64,000 nt of DNA from Rhodobacterales bacterium HKCCE3408 (GCA_015689705.1 WVSN01000003.1:1-64000), one strand, 5' to 3'; positions 26,851 to 38,170 are shown, counted from the first letter of the stretch. The notes: generated by a model from the letters alone, not told the origin. Numbers and translations: made by a program.

Positions 26851-28020
26851 ATGACACCCGCGGCGCGGCTTCAGGCGGCGATCGAGGTGCTGTCGGACTG
26901 GCAGAACGGGCAGGCCGCGGAACAGGCGCTGACCCGGTGGGCGCGGGGTGCGCGCTATGCCGGGTCGAAGGACCGCCGCGCGGTGCGCGATCATGTCTAC
27001 GAGGTGCTGCGCCGGCGGGGGAATTGCGAAGCCGCCGGCGGCGGGGACGATCCCCGGTCGCTTGTGCTCGGGCTGGTGCGGTTGCAGGGCGGGGACGCCG
27101 CGGCGCTGTTTTCCGGTGAAGGCCACGGGCCGGTGGCGCTGAATGTAGCGGAACAGGCGCGGCTGGCCGAGCCGGTCGAGGCCGATCCGGGCCGGGACGT
27201 GCCGGGCTGGCTGCGCGCGCGGCTGTCGGAGCATCACGGGGCGGACTGGCCGGGTATCCTGGCCGCACAGGCCGAGCGTGCGCCGGTCTACCTGCGGGTG
27301 AACACCGCGAAGACCGACCGGGAGTTGGCGGCCGGGGCGCTCGCCGCCGAGGGAATCGAGACCGTGTCCGAGCCCGCTTGCGCGACCGCCCTGCGCGTCA
27401 CTTCGGGCGGCGGGGCCGTAGCGCGGAGCGCGGCCTACGCGTCGGGTCTCGTGGAGCTTCAGGACCTGTCGCCACAGATCGCCTGCGCCTCGATCGACTG
27501 GGGCCCTGGCCGTGTGCTCGACTATTGCGCGGGCGGCGGCGGCAAGGCGCTGGCCATCGCGGCGGCGACCGGGCGCCCGGTCCACGTCCACGACGCGGAA
27601 CCGCGCCGGATGGCCGATCTGCCCGCCCGCGCCGCACGGGCCGGGGCGGAGTTGCCGGTGCTCGACGACCCCGAAGCGGCGGCCCCCTTCGACATCGTGC
27701 TGACCGACGTGCCCTGTTCCGGCAGCGGCACCTGGCGCCGCGACCCCGAGGCGAAATGGCGGCTGACCGAAGCGCGGCTGGCCGCGCTGTTGACGGTGCA
27801 GGATGCGATCCTCACCCGTGCGGCCGGACTCGTCGCGCCGGGCGGGCGGCTGGTCTACATGACCTGTTCGCTCCTGCCCGAGGAGAACGAAGCGCGGATC
27901 GCGGCCTTCCTCGCCGACCGACCGGACTGGCGCTGCACGCTGCAGCGCGCGCTGCTGCCGCCCGCGGCTTCGGACGGGTTCTTCGTCGCGGAATTGACGC
28001 ACGGGGCCCGTGGAGCCTAG
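26851..28020 (+). CDS. RsmB/NOP-family RNA (cytosine-C5) methyltransferase
   Basis: A 389-residue SAM-dependent m5C RNA methyltransferase. An N-terminal helical region (1-130) precedes VYLRVNTAKTDRE and the SAM-binding segment VLDYCAGGGGKALAIAA. The two catalytic cysteines sit in TDVPCSGSGTWRRDPE and MTCSLLPEEN. The likely substrate is 16S rRNA, but the family also has tRNA-acting members. It starts 12 bases after guaB and shares its transcription unit; this guaB-rsmB pairing is common in Rhodobacterales. Confidence 0.92.
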   Translation: MTPAARLQAAIEVLSDWQNGQAAEQALTRWARGARYAGSKDRRAVRDHVYEVLRRRGNCEAAGGGDDPRSLVLGLVRLQGGDAAALFSGEGHGPVALNVAEQARLAEPVEADPGRDVPGWLRARLSEHHGADWPGILAAQAERAPVYLRVNTAKTDRELAAGALAAEGIETVSEPACATALRVTSGGGAVARSAAYASGLVELQDLSPQIACASIDWGPGRVLDYCAGGGGKALAIAAATGRPVHVHDAEPRRMADLPARAARAGAELPVLDDPEAAAPFDIVLTDVPCSGSGTWRRDPEAKWRLTEARLAALLTVQDAILTRAAGLVAPGGRLVYMTCSLLPEENEARIAAFLADRPDWRCTLQRALLPPAASDGFFVAELTHGARGA

Positions 28021-28045
28021 GGTTTCGCCCCGATCCGCCGGTTCG

Positions 28046-28061
28046 TTAAAGTTCGGTTAAC
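28046..28061 (+). promoter_or_regulatory. CtrA binding site upstream of cckA
   Basis: TTAA (28046-28049), seven bases, then TTAAC (28057-28061) is an exact match to the full CtrA consensus TTAA-N7-TTAAC. It lies 46 bases before the cckA start codon, in the short gap after the rsmB-like gene. Confidence 0.65.
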
Positions 28062-28107
28062 GAATATCCGGCGAAATGCGAGCATCGATTCCGATACGGA
28101 GTGACGC

Positions 28108-30432
28108 GTGAGCGATCAGGCGACATTGCCCGGAAAGACGCCCCTGACGGGACCGCCGGGCACACGTCAGTCGGTGGCGCTGCTGGCCCTGTCGGTCCCG
28201 GTCGCGCTGGCCGGGCTGCTCGTCGCGCCGGGCTTCGTGTCGGTTCTTCTGCTCTCCGCGGCCGGTGCCATCGGGCTGGTCGGCGGGTATCTCTTTCACG
28301 CCGACCGGCAGCGCAAGCGCGAGACGGCCGGGGCCGAAGCCGCGCTTCAGGTGATCGCGGGGCATGATCCGGCACCGGTCTTCCTCACCGGGCCGGATGG
28401 CGTCGTCGCGGCGCAGAACCCGTCCGCCGCGGCCCGGTTCGGGGACAGGCGCGGACAGACCATGGTCGAGGCGCTGGCGGGCCTGCTGATCAGCGCGCCG
28501 GCGGTCGTCTTCCGGACCGAGACCGCGCTGACCGAGGCCGACCGCACCGCCGAGACCGTCTTTACCCGCACCGGCCATGTCCGGCTGTCGGCGCATCGTG
28601 TGGCGGACGGGGCGCTCTGGCGGCTCGACGAGGTCGGGCCGGCGGGCGAATGGCCGGGCGAAGGGATCGGGCTGCCGATGCTGGTGGCCGCGCCCAACGG
28701 CTCGGTCATCTGGATCAACGATTCCATGCGCAGCCTGATCGGCCAGCGCCCGCGCTCGCTCGCCGCCGTGTTCGGCGACCAGAAGATCGTTCCGGGCGCG
28801 CGGGTCGAACTGAAAGGGGCCGAGGACCGGGTCTTCGCCACGATCTTCGAACTGCGCGGCGCCCGGGGGCGGCGCGAGATCTACGCGCTGCCGGGGGCCG
28901 GCATTCCCGCCGGCGGCATCGGGCCGGAGCGGCTGTTCGACGTCATTCCGGTGCCGGCACTGCTCGTGGACCAGGATGGCGGGGTGCAGGCCAGCAACGC
29001 CGCGGCGCAGGCGCTGCTGCTGCTGACGCCGGAGGAGACCGGCGTGCCGCTCGGCCATCTTGTCGAGGGGCCGGGCCGGGTGGTGCGCGACTGGGTCCGC
29101 GACATCCTCGACGAACGCGTGCCGAACCGGACAGAGGTCGTGCGCGCGCTGCGGCGGCAGGACGATTGCACGGTCCGCATCTCGCTTGGCCGGTTCAACA
29201 CCGACGGCGGGCCGCAGGCCGTGGCAATCCTGCAGGACGCGACCGAGGTGCAGTCGTTGCAGCAGCAATTCGCGCAGAGCCAGAAGATGCAGGCCATCGG
29301 CGAGCTTGCGGGCGGCGTGGCGCATGACTTCAACAACCTGCTGACGGCGATCACCGGGCATTGCGACCTGCTTCTGCTGCGCCACGATCCGGGTGATCAG
29401 AACTATGCCGACCTGGTGCAGATCCACCAGAACGCCAACCGCGCGGCGAGCCTCGTGGGCCAGCTGCTCGCGTTTTCGCGCAAGCAGGCGATGAAGCCCG
29501 AGCTCCTGGACCTGCGCGACACCATGGCCGAGCTGACGCATCTGCTGAACCGGCTGGTGGGCGAGCGGATCACGCTTCAGCTGAGCCAGGATCCCGGCCT
29601 TCAGCCGATCCGCGCCGACCGTCGCCTGCTCGATCAGGTGCTGATGAATCTCGTCGTCAATGCGCGCGACGCGATGCCCGAGGGCGGGCCGATCGTGATC
29701 CGGACGCGGATGGCGCGTCTCGAGTCCGGGCTGATGAAAGGGTCCGCCACGCTGCCGGCCGGCACCTATGTGGTGATCGAGGTGTCCGACAGCGGCGTGG
29801 GTATCCCGCCCGACCGGGTCGGCCGCATCTTCGAGCCGTTCTACACCACCAAGAAAGTCGGCGAGGGCACCGGGCTCGGGCTGTCGATGGCCTATGGCAT
29901 CGTCAAGCAGTCGGGCGGCTACATCTTCGCCGAGAGCGAGGTGGGCGCCGGCACGACCTTCTCGATCTACTTCCCCGCCCATGACTGGCCGGCCGAATCC
30001 GACGAACGGCCGCCGGCCGCGCGAAGCGCCGCGCCCGGAGGGCAGGCCCGGCAGGAGCGTGGCGATACCGGCGTCGTGCTGCTGGTCGAGGACGAGGCGC
30101 CGGTGCGCGCCTTCGCCTCGCGCGCGCTGCGGCTCAAGGGCTTCTCGGTGGTCGAGGCCGAGAACGGGGAGGAGGCGCTCGATATTCTGGAGGATGCCGA
30201 TCTGCAGGTCGATGTCTTCGTCACCGACATGATCATGCCCGGCAAGGACGGCCCGGCTTGGGTCCGCGAGGCGCTGCAGCAGCGGCCCGATGTCGGCATC
30301 GTCTTCATGTCGGGCTATGCCCAGGACGCCTATGGCAAGTTCGCCGACGACATCCCGAACGCGGTGTTCCTGGCCAAGCCGTTCTCGCTCGCCGACCTGT
30401 CGGACACGGTGCGCGACCAGTTGCCGGCCTAG
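28108..30432 (+). CDS. cckA: Hybrid sensor histidine kinase CckA
   Basis: A 774-residue membrane hybrid kinase that, in alphaproteobacteria, phosphorylates ChpT and thereby CtrA. Two hydrophobic segments near the N-terminus (about 20-60) are followed by PAS-like regions. The HisKA box is ELAGGVAHDFNNLLTAITGH, the HATPase domain includes LMNLVVNARDAMPEG and GTGLGLSMAYGIVKQSGG, and a C-terminal receiver carries the phospho-acceptor in VFVTDMIMPGKDGP. The AHDFNN H-box is typical of CckA. The start is GTG at 28108 with GGAG at 28098-28101. A consensus CtrA site lies upstream, implying feedback. Confidence 0.93.
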   Translation: MSDQATLPGKTPLTGPPGTRQSVALLALSVPVALAGLLVAPGFVSVLLLSAAGAIGLVGGYLFHADRQRKRETAGAEAALQVIAGHDPAPVFLTGPDGVVAAQNPSAAARFGDRRGQTMVEALAGLLISAPAVVFRTETALTEADRTAETVFTRTGHVRLSAHRVADGALWRLDEVGPAGEWPGEGIGLPMLVAAPNGSVIWINDSMRSLIGQRPRSLAAVFGDQKIVPGARVELKGAEDRVFATIFELRGARGRREIYALPGAGIPAGGIGPERLFDVIPVPALLVDQDGGVQASNAAAQALLLLTPEETGVPLGHLVEGPGRVVRDWVRDILDERVPNRTEVVRALRRQDDCTVRISLGRFNTDGGPQAVAILQDATEVQSLQQQFAQSQKMQAIGELAGGVAHDFNNLLTAITGHCDLLLLRHDPGDQNYADLVQIHQNANRAASLVGQLLAFSRKQAMKPELLDLRDTMAELTHLLNRLVGERITLQLSQDPGLQPIRADRRLLDQVLMNLVVNARDAMPEGGPIVIRTRMARLESGLMKGSATLPAGTYVVIEVSDSGVGIPPDRVGRIFEPFYTTKKVGEGTGLGLSMAYGIVKQSGGYIFAESEVGAGTTFSIYFPAHDWPAESDERPPAARSAAPGGQARQERGDTGVVLLVEDEAPVRAFASRALRLKGFSVVEAENGEEALDILEDADLQVDVFVTDMIMPGKDGPAWVREALQQRPDVGIVFMSGYAQDAYGKFADDIPNAVFLAKPFSLADLSDTVRDQLPA

Positions 30433-30439
30433 GCGGCTG

Positions 30440-31048
30440 TCAGCCGGTCGAGCCCGCGCGCGCCGTCTCCCACAGGGCGAAATCGCGCGCGGCCGCCTCG
30501 CGCAGGCGCGCCTCGAGCGGGGCCGACAGCGCGAGCCCCATGGCCGGCGAGACATTCGCCCGGTCGAGCCGGATGGTGCGGCCGAGCCGGCCTTCGAGGA
30601 AGCCGGTGAAGCGGTCGTGATCCTCGTAGGCGAAGAGATGCCGCACGAGAAGCTTGCCGCGCCCGCCGCAGAGGAACGTCGCCTGCGATCCGACCCGGGC
30701 GAAGGCGGGCGGGCGCTCGGAGAGCCACGCCTCGACGAAGCCGTCGAAATCGATCCCGGCGGTCGAGGCGGGCATCCCGTCAAGCTCGGGCCGCTGGCGA
30801 TACCGGAACCAGCTTCCGAGCCAGTCCACCGGCTCGCGGATGAGGGCGACGATCTCGTGCGGTTCCGCACCGCGACGGGTCACCAGCGGTTCCAGATCGG
30901 CCCGGTAGCGGCGTGCGGAGATGTGCTTGAGCCCCGGCGGGTCGAGAATCGCCAGGCTGGCATGGGGCGCGAGCGCGCGTTCGATCGCTGTCGTCCCCGT
31001 CTTGGGCACGGCAAGCAGAACGAGTTTTTCCTTCCAGAACACCAGCAT
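30440..31048 (-). CDS. Sulfotransferase-family protein
   Basis: A 202-residue protein whose N-terminal LVLLAVPKTGTTAIERAL (residues 9-26) is the 5'-phosphosulfate-binding loop of sulfotransferases. A second PAPS-contacting segment is IVALIREPVDWLGSWFRYR. It would transfer sulfate from PAPS to an unknown acceptor. It is short for the family but has both cofactor motifs. It is convergent with cckA (stop codons eight bases apart) and divergent from recA, so its promoter shares the recA upstream region. Confidence 0.82.
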   Translation of the reverse strand: MLVFWKEKLVLLAVPKTGTTAIERALAPHASLAILDPPGLKHISARRYRADLEPLVTRRGAEPHEIVALIREPVDWLGSWFRYRQRPELDGMPASTAGIDFDGFVEAWLSERPPAFARVGSQATFLCGGRGKLLVRHLFAYEDHDRFTGFLEGRLGRTIRLDRANVSPAMGLALSAPLEARLREAAARDFALWETARAGSTG

Positions 31049-31130
31049 GGTCGATTGTCTTCAGCCGCCCCGAACAGCGTAAACGCGTCCTTAACCCTTT
31101 CCGGGATACCCCGGTAAGGCAAGATTTTAC

Positions 31131-31159
31131 TTGAATTGTTCGCGTTTTGTTTGCTATCC
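31131..31159 (+). promoter_or_regulatory. recA promoter
   Basis: TTGAAT at 31131-31136 and CTATCC at 31154-31159 are separated by 17 bases. A degenerate SOS half-pair, GTTC-N7-GTTT (31138-31152), fills the spacer. The AT-rich stretch stands out from its surroundings. Confidence 0.55.
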
Positions 31160-31166
31160 GGCAGAA

Positions 31167-31181
31167 GAACAAGAGGCGAAC
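31167..31181 (+). promoter_or_regulatory. LexA/SOS box of recA
   Basis: GAAC-AAGAGGC-GAAC at 31167-31181 is, on the other strand, an exact GTTC-N7-GTTC direct repeat, the alphaproteobacterial SOS box. It lies just downstream of the -10 element and 50 bases before the recA ATG, well placed to block initiation or early elongation. Confidence 0.8.
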
Positions 31182-31231
31182 ATCAGGCAACATTGCCGTG
31201 CATCCCACGGCATGAGATAAGGACCCAAAGC

Positions 31232-32302
31232 ATGGCAACGGCGAACCTCCTCGACATGACCGACAAGATGTCCAGCGACAAGCAGAAGGCGCTCGATTCG
31301 GCGCTGGCGCAGATCGAGCGCCAGTTCGGAAAGGGCTCGATCATGAAGCTCGGCGGGGACAACCCGTTCAAGGATATCGAGGCGACGTCCACCGGCTCGC
31401 TCGGGCTGGATATCGCGCTTGGCATCGGCGGGCTGCCGAAGGGCCGGATCGTGGAGATCTACGGGCCGGAAAGCTCGGGCAAGACGACGCTGACGCTGCA
31501 TGTGGTGGCCGAAGAGCAGAAAAAGGGCGGCGTCTGCGCCTTCGTCGACGCCGAACACGCGCTCGATCCGCAATACGCCAAGAAGCTCGGCGTCGATCTC
31601 GACGAGCTGCTGATCTCGCAGCCCGACACGGGCGAGCAGGCGCTGGAGATCACCGATACGCTGGTGCGCTCGGGCGCGGTCAGCCTCGTGGTAGTCGACT
31701 CGGTCGCCGCGCTGACCCCGAAATCCGAGCTCGAGGGCGACATGGGCGACAGCTCGGTCGGCGTCCACGCGCGGCTCATGTCCCAGGCGATGCGGAAGCT
31801 GACCGGCTCGATCAGCCGGTCGAACTGCATGGTCATCTTCATCAACCAGATCCGGATGAAGATCGGCGTCATGTTCGGCTCGCCCGAGACGACGACAGGC
31901 GGCAACGCGCTGAAGTTCTATTCCTCCGTCCGGCTCGACATCCGCCGCATCGGCTCGATCAAGGACCGCGACGAGGTCGTCGGCAACCAGACCCGCGTGA
32001 AGGTGGTGAAGAACAAGGTCGCGCCGCCGTTCAAGCAGGTCGAGTTCGACATCATGTACGGCGAGGGCATCTCCAAGACCGGCGAACTCATCGACATGGG
32101 CGTGAAGGCCGGGATCGTCGAGAAGTCGGGGTCCTGGTTCTCCTACGGCGACGAGCGGATCGGGCAGGGGCGGGAGAACGCCAAGCAGTACCTGCGCGAC
32201 AATCCCGACATCGCGTTCCAGATCGAGGACAAGATCCGCGCCTCGCACGGCCTCGACTTCGGCATGTCCGAAGAAGACGAGGACATGGTCGACGACGGCT
32301 GA
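31232..32302 (+). CDS. recA: Recombinase RecA
   Basis: A 356-residue DNA strand-exchange ATPase and co-protease for LexA. Walker A is GPESSGKTT, Walker B is [10 protein letters not shown], and the L2 region [14 protein letters not shown] is complete. The acidic C-terminal tail [11 protein letters not shown] is typical. The ATG at 31232 is chosen because AAGGA lies eight bases upstream and the sequence begins as in relatives; a longer frame from 31136 would read through the promoter and SOS box. It ends before a strong intrinsic terminator. Confidence 0.99.
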   Translation: MATANLLDMTDKMSSDKQKALDSALAQIERQFGKGSIMKLGGDNPFKDIEATSTGSLGLDIALGIGGLPKGRIVEIYGPESSGKTTLTLHVVAEEQKKGGVCAFVDAEHALDPQYAKKLGVDLDELLISQPDTGEQALEITDTLVRSGAVSLVVVDSVAALTPKSELEGDMGDSSVGVHARLMSQAMRKLTGSISRSNCMVIFINQIRMKIGVMFGSPETTTGGNALKFYSSVRLDIRRIGSIKDRDEVVGNQTRVKVVKNKVAPPFKQVEFDIMYGEGISKTGELIDMGVKAGIVEKSGSWFSYGDERIGQGRENAKQYLRDNPDIAFQIEDKIRASHGLDFGMSEEDEDMVDDG

Positions 32303-32327
32303 GGCCGGCGGACCCCGAGAGACGCGA

Positions 32328-32354
32328 AAGGGCGGCCCCGGGGCCGCCTTTTTT
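32328..32354 (+). terminator. Intrinsic terminator of recA
   Basis: GGCGGCCC / GGGCCGCC (32331-32338, 32341-32348) forms a perfect 8-bp stem with a two-base loop, followed by six T residues at 32349-32354, 25 bases after the recA stop. Confidence 0.9.
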
Positions 32355-32434
32355 CCGTTGGCGCACGCGGCCATGGACACGAGCGGGCGGCAGGGCTACC
32401 AAACGGGCCGAACCGGACTTTCCCGAGACCCCCG

Positions 32435-35107
<2,673 letters not shown>

Positions 35108-35110
35108 GAG

Positions 35111-35401
35111 ATGCCGAAAGCCTACTGGGTCGCGCATGTGACCGTCACCGACGAGGCGGCCTACATGAAGTACGCCGCGCTGGCCACGAAAGCGATCGAG
35201 GCCCATGGCGGCCGGTTCCTCGCCCGGGGCGGGCAGGCGATCCAGAAAGAGGGCCGGGCGCATCCGCGCAACGTCGTGTCCGAATTCCCGAGCCTCGAGG
35301 CGGCGAATGCCTGCTACGAGTCCGACATGTACCAGGAGGCGCTGAGCCATGCGCGCGGCGCGTCCGAGCGGGATCTCGTGCTGATCGAAGCGATCGAGTG
35401 A
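35111..35401 (+). CDS. DUF1330 domain protein
   Basis: A 96-residue ferredoxin-like-fold protein. AYWVAHVTVTDEAAYMKYAA opens it and FPSLEAANACYESDMYQEAL closes the conserved core, matching DUF1330. The biochemical role is unknown. The gene lies three bases after alaS with AAGGAG overlapping the alaS end, so it is translated from the alaS transcript. Repeat copy F, with a strong hairpin, follows immediately. Confidence 0.9.
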   Translation: MPKAYWVAHVTVTDEAAYMKYAALATKAIEAHGGRFLARGGQAIQKEGRAHPRNVVSEFPSLEAANACYESDMYQEALSHARGASERDLVLIEAIE

Positions 35402-35405
35402 CAGG

Positions 35406-35458
35406 GCGAGGGGCGCTGCCCCTCGCGCTCCCCGGAGTATTTGAGGAAAGATGAAGGG
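35406..35458 (+). repeat. Dispersed hairpin-plus-tail element, copy F
   Basis: A perfect 9-bp stem GCGAGGGGC/GCCCCTCGC with a three-base loop (35406-35426) is followed by GCTCCCCGGAGTATTTGAGG and AAAGATGAAGGG. It sits between convergent genes: the DUF1330 stop on one side and the Lrp stop (35459) on the other. A bidirectional terminator role is possible. Confidence 0.78.
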
Positions 35459-35917
35459 CTAGAGCGGCAGCGCCGTCGTGTCCTTCAGTTCCTCCATCAC
35501 GAAACTGGCCGAGACGTCAGCGAGGTCGAGCCGGCGGATCAGGCTCTGGTAGAGCCGGTCGTAGTCGCGCATGTCGGCGACGCGGGCGCGCAGCAGGTAG
35601 TCGAGATCGCCGGTCATGCGCCAGGCGCCCTGGATCTCGGGCATTTCGCGGATGACGCGGGCAAGCGCATCGAGCCAGTCGGCGGCGTGGCGGCCGGCAC
35701 GGATCTGGATATAGACCATCAGGCCGAGGCCGACGGCGTCGGGGTCGAGCAGCGCCACCCGGCCGCGGATCACGCCGGCCTCTTCCAGCGCGCGGATTCG
35801 GCGCCAGCAGGCATTGCGGCTGAGGCCGACGCGCTCGCCGAGCGCTTCGAGGGCGAGGCTGGCGTCGCGTTGCAGTTCGGCGAGGATGCGGCGGTCAGTC
35901 TGGTCGATATTCTCCAT
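35459..35917 (-). CDS. Lrp/AsnC-family transcriptional regulator
   Basis: A 152-residue regulator. The N-terminal winged helix-turn-helix (IDQTDRRILAELQRDASLAL and ERVGLSRNACWRRIRALEEAG) is followed by the RAM ligand-binding domain. The MENIDQTDRRIL start at 35917 is canonical; the frame extends to 36067 but lacks homology there. It is divergent from the DUF6356 gene, and the 115-base gap holds a ten-base-spaced direct repeat that could be its operator. The regulated genes and amino-acid ligand are unknown. Confidence 0.92.
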   Translation of the reverse strand: MENIDQTDRRILAELQRDASLALEALGERVGLSRNACWRRIRALEEAGVIRGRVALLDPDAVGLGLMVYIQIRAGRHAADWLDALARVIREMPEIQGAWRMTGDLDYLLRARVADMRDYDRLYQSLIRRLDLADVSASFVMEELKDTTALPL

Positions 35918-35954
35918 GATCGGTAGTATTGTGGGAAAAATGCTTGGTGTCACG

Positions 35955-35972
35955 CGGATATTGCCGGATATT
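35955..35972 (+). promoter_or_regulatory. Direct repeat in the lrp/DUF6356 divergent region
   Basis: CGGATATT occurs at 35955-35962 and again at 35965-35972, exactly one helical turn apart, between the divergent Lrp-family and DUF6356 genes. It is a candidate binding site for the adjacent regulator. Confidence 0.4.
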
Positions 35973-36032
35973 CGGGAGCACATCCCGCCGGTCAGCGGGC
36001 AAAGTGATGGCACCCGAACAGGAGGCCCCGCC

Positions 36033-36239
36033 ATGCTGACCCGCGTCTTTCTCGACCATCCGCGCACTGTCGACGAGAGCTATCTCGAACATGCCGTCTT
36101 CGCCGGCCGGTTCTCGGCCCGGCTGTTCGTTGCCGCATTCGCCGCGGCGATCCATGCGGTGATCCCGTGCCTGTTCGAGAAGACGGCGAGCCGGATCACC
36201 GCCGAGCTGTATCACCGGACGCAGAACCGCAGCCGCTGA
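36033..36239 (+). CDS. Small DUF6356-like protein
   Basis: A 68-residue protein with one hydrophobic stretch (SARLFVAAFAAAIHAVIPCL). It has an N-terminal VFLDHPRTVDESYLEH segment and a basic C-terminus. It resembles the short DUF6356 proteins found in alphaproteobacteria; the function is unknown. The ATG at 36033 is supported by a perfect AGGAGG at 36020-36025. It is divergently paired with the Lrp-family gene. Confidence 0.75.
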   Translation: MLTRVFLDHPRTVDESYLEHAVFAGRFSARLFVAAFAAAIHAVIPCLFEKTASRITAELYHRTQNRSR

Positions 36240-36288
36240 GGCGCCGGCACGCGTTGTGCCGGGCGCGGCGGCACCGTAGTGTCGCGCG

Positions 36289-37050
36289 ATGGATCCGATC
36301 GTGAACCCTCCGCCGGCCGTGGCGCCCTGGACCCAACCGCGGTTCAGCGCCATTCCCGGCACCGCGCCCGTGGGGGGCGACGACTGGATCGCGGTCGCGC
36401 CGACCTATGCCGCGCAGATGGCGCAGCGGCGCTGGCTGATCGCGGAGCGGTGGCCGGAAGTGGTGGGCGTCGAGCCGGGGTCCGACGCGGCCCTGGCCGA
36501 GCTTTATGCGATGCTGCTCGATCTCCTCGGGCGGCGGGCGGATTTCGAGATCGCGGACAATGTGGTGCGCTGCCCCGACGGGGTGGAGATCGCGCTCGAC
36601 CCCGCGCATCCGCTCGAGACGATGGGGATGCTGGTGCAGGAGGATCTGTGCCTGATGGAGCTGCGCGGCGAGGAATACGCGCTGACCGCGGCGGTGCTCT
36701 GCTTCCCGCTTGGCTGGATGCTGTCGGAGAAGATCGGCCGGCCGATGACGGGCATCCACAAACCCGTCGCGCGTTACGACGACATGGCCGCGCGCCGGGT
36801 CGGGCGGCTGTTCGACGGATTGCAGCCGGGCCGGCCGATCTGTCGGGAGAACGGCGTCTTCCGCGACAACGGCGTCCTGTTCCAGCCCGAGACCGAGGCG
36901 GTGCACCATGCCGAGCGCCCGAAGCACGGCCGGACCTACTACAGGTCCGAGCGGCAATGCCTCGTACGGCTGCCGCTGACGCGGGCGGTGCTGTTCACGA
37001 TCCATACGCGGCAGTGGCGGGTGAGCGAGTTGCCGGAACCGCCGCCGTGA
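36289..37050 (+). CDS. DUF3445 / heme-dependent oxidative N-demethylase family protein
   Basis: A 253-residue protein of PF11927. Typical segments are IPIPGT-like FSAIPGTAPV, LVQEDLCLME, AVLCFPLGWMLSEKIGRPM with GIHKPV, and ERQCLVRLPLTRAVLFTIHT. Members characterised in methylamine-degrading bacteria bind heme and oxidatively demethylate secondary amines together with partner subunits. No partner genes are adjacent here, so a stand-alone role is equally possible. The ATG at 36289 begins in the conserved region without a strong ribosome-binding site. Confidence 0.82.
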   Translation: MDPIVNPPPAVAPWTQPRFSAIPGTAPVGGDDWIAVAPTYAAQMAQRRWLIAERWPEVVGVEPGSDAALAELYAMLLDLLGRRADFEIADNVVRCPDGVEIALDPAHPLETMGMLVQEDLCLMELRGEEYALTAAVLCFPLGWMLSEKIGRPMTGIHKPVARYDDMAARRVGRLFDGLQPGRPICRENGVFRDNGVLFQPETEAVHHAERPKHGRTYYRSERQCLVRLPLTRAVLFTIHTRQWRVSELPEPPP

Positions 37051-37273
37051 CCTGGCGGGTGCGGGCGCTTTGGTTCAGATGAATGTGACGACGATGCCGG
37101 CCGAGGGTCGGGTCAACGTCGGTTTTGTGGACAGAGCGGACCGTGCGTGACTGGGCGGGTGCATCGACTCTGCGACGAAAATCTCGTTCCGGGCTGAGCG
37201 AGGCAAGACAACCAGTGCGCTGTTCTCTCTTGCATTGCGACCGCAGGTGGCGCTCAGCTAATCGGGCGTCGGC
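37051..37273 (+). other. Intergenic stretch of unusual composition
   Basis: This interval, the following SDR gene and the gap to 38170 are visibly less GC-rich than the rest of the window. No promoter, repeat or RNA gene could be supported in it. Confidence 0.4.
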
Positions 37274-38074
37274 ATGTCACAGAAGATCATCGAAATGCCA
37301 GGGCCCTCTGAAACGCTTCCCATCGACCTGACGGGGCAGCGTGTTGCGATAAGCGCCGCCGGTGCCGGCATCGGCAAGACAATCGCGGATTGCTTTGCCG
37401 AGCGGGGCGCAGACGTCTTCATCTGTGATATCGACAGGGCCGCTGTGGCCGACAGTTCCCATCCCGGAGTCGTCGCCGATATGGGAGAGGTCCGGCAGGC
37501 AGAAGACTTCGTCGATACCGCGATTGCGACCCTCGGCGGGCTCGATGCGCTCATCAACAATGCAGGGATAGCGGGGCCGACGGCGCGCATCGAGGATATG
37601 TCTCCGGCAGACATTGACCGGGTCTTCCGGGTGAACCTGCAGTCGATGTTTCATTGTTCCAGACGCGCCATCCCGGCAATTCGCCGTGCAGGCGGCGGCT
37701 CTATCGTCAACATGTCATCCATGGCGGGCCGTTTTGGCTTTGCAAAACGCAGTCCCTACGCTGCTGCCAAGTGGGGCGTGATCGGACTTACGAAATCCAT
37801 GGCGATAGAACTCGGGCCCGACCGGATACGAGTCAATGCCATCTTGCCGGGCGCTGTCGAGGGCGAGCGGGTCCGGTCCGTGATTGCTGCAAGGGCGGAA
37901 GCAGCGGGACTCAGCTTCGAAGAGCAGGAAGATGCGTTCCTGGCTAACTCACTGAAAACCTACATATCCGCCGACGACATCGCGAATATGACGCTCTACC
38001 TTTGCTCAAGATACGGGGCCACTATCAGTGGCCAGGCCCTGTCCATCGACGGCGATCAGCAATACTTGCCCTGA
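37274..38074 (+). CDS. Short-chain dehydrogenase/reductase of atypical codon use
   Basis: A 266-residue NAD(P)-dependent SDR. The cofactor loop is ISAAGAGIGKT (GxxxGxG form, lacking the usual TGG). The structural motif is INNAGIAG, the catalytic serine lies in VNMSSMAG, and YxxxK is present as SPYAAAKWG. The substrate is unknown; the C-terminal GQALSIDGDQQYLP is typical of classical SDRs. Codon use differs sharply from neighbours (many ATA, AAA, AGT, CTT, GCA, TTT), suggesting recent acquisition. The start at 37274 lacks a clear Shine-Dalgarno. Confidence 0.85.
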   Translation: MSQKIIEMPGPSETLPIDLTGQRVAISAAGAGIGKTIADCFAERGADVFICDIDRAAVADSSHPGVVADMGEVRQAEDFVDTAIATLGGLDALINNAGIAGPTARIEDMSPADIDRVFRVNLQSMFHCSRRAIPAIRRAGGGSIVNMSSMAGRFGFAKRSPYAAAKWGVIGLTKSMAIELGPDRIRVNAILPGAVEGERVRSVIAARAEAAGLSFEEQEDAFLANSLKTYISADDIANMTLYLCSRYGATISGQALSIDGDQQYLP

Positions 38075-38170
38075 CCTGCAATCCCGCATCCGCTTCGGGC
38101 CCGGAGCGGACATTCGCTGCTCCAGCGCAAACGCTCCCCGATTTGTGTCCCGGATCGGACGAAATCCGCC

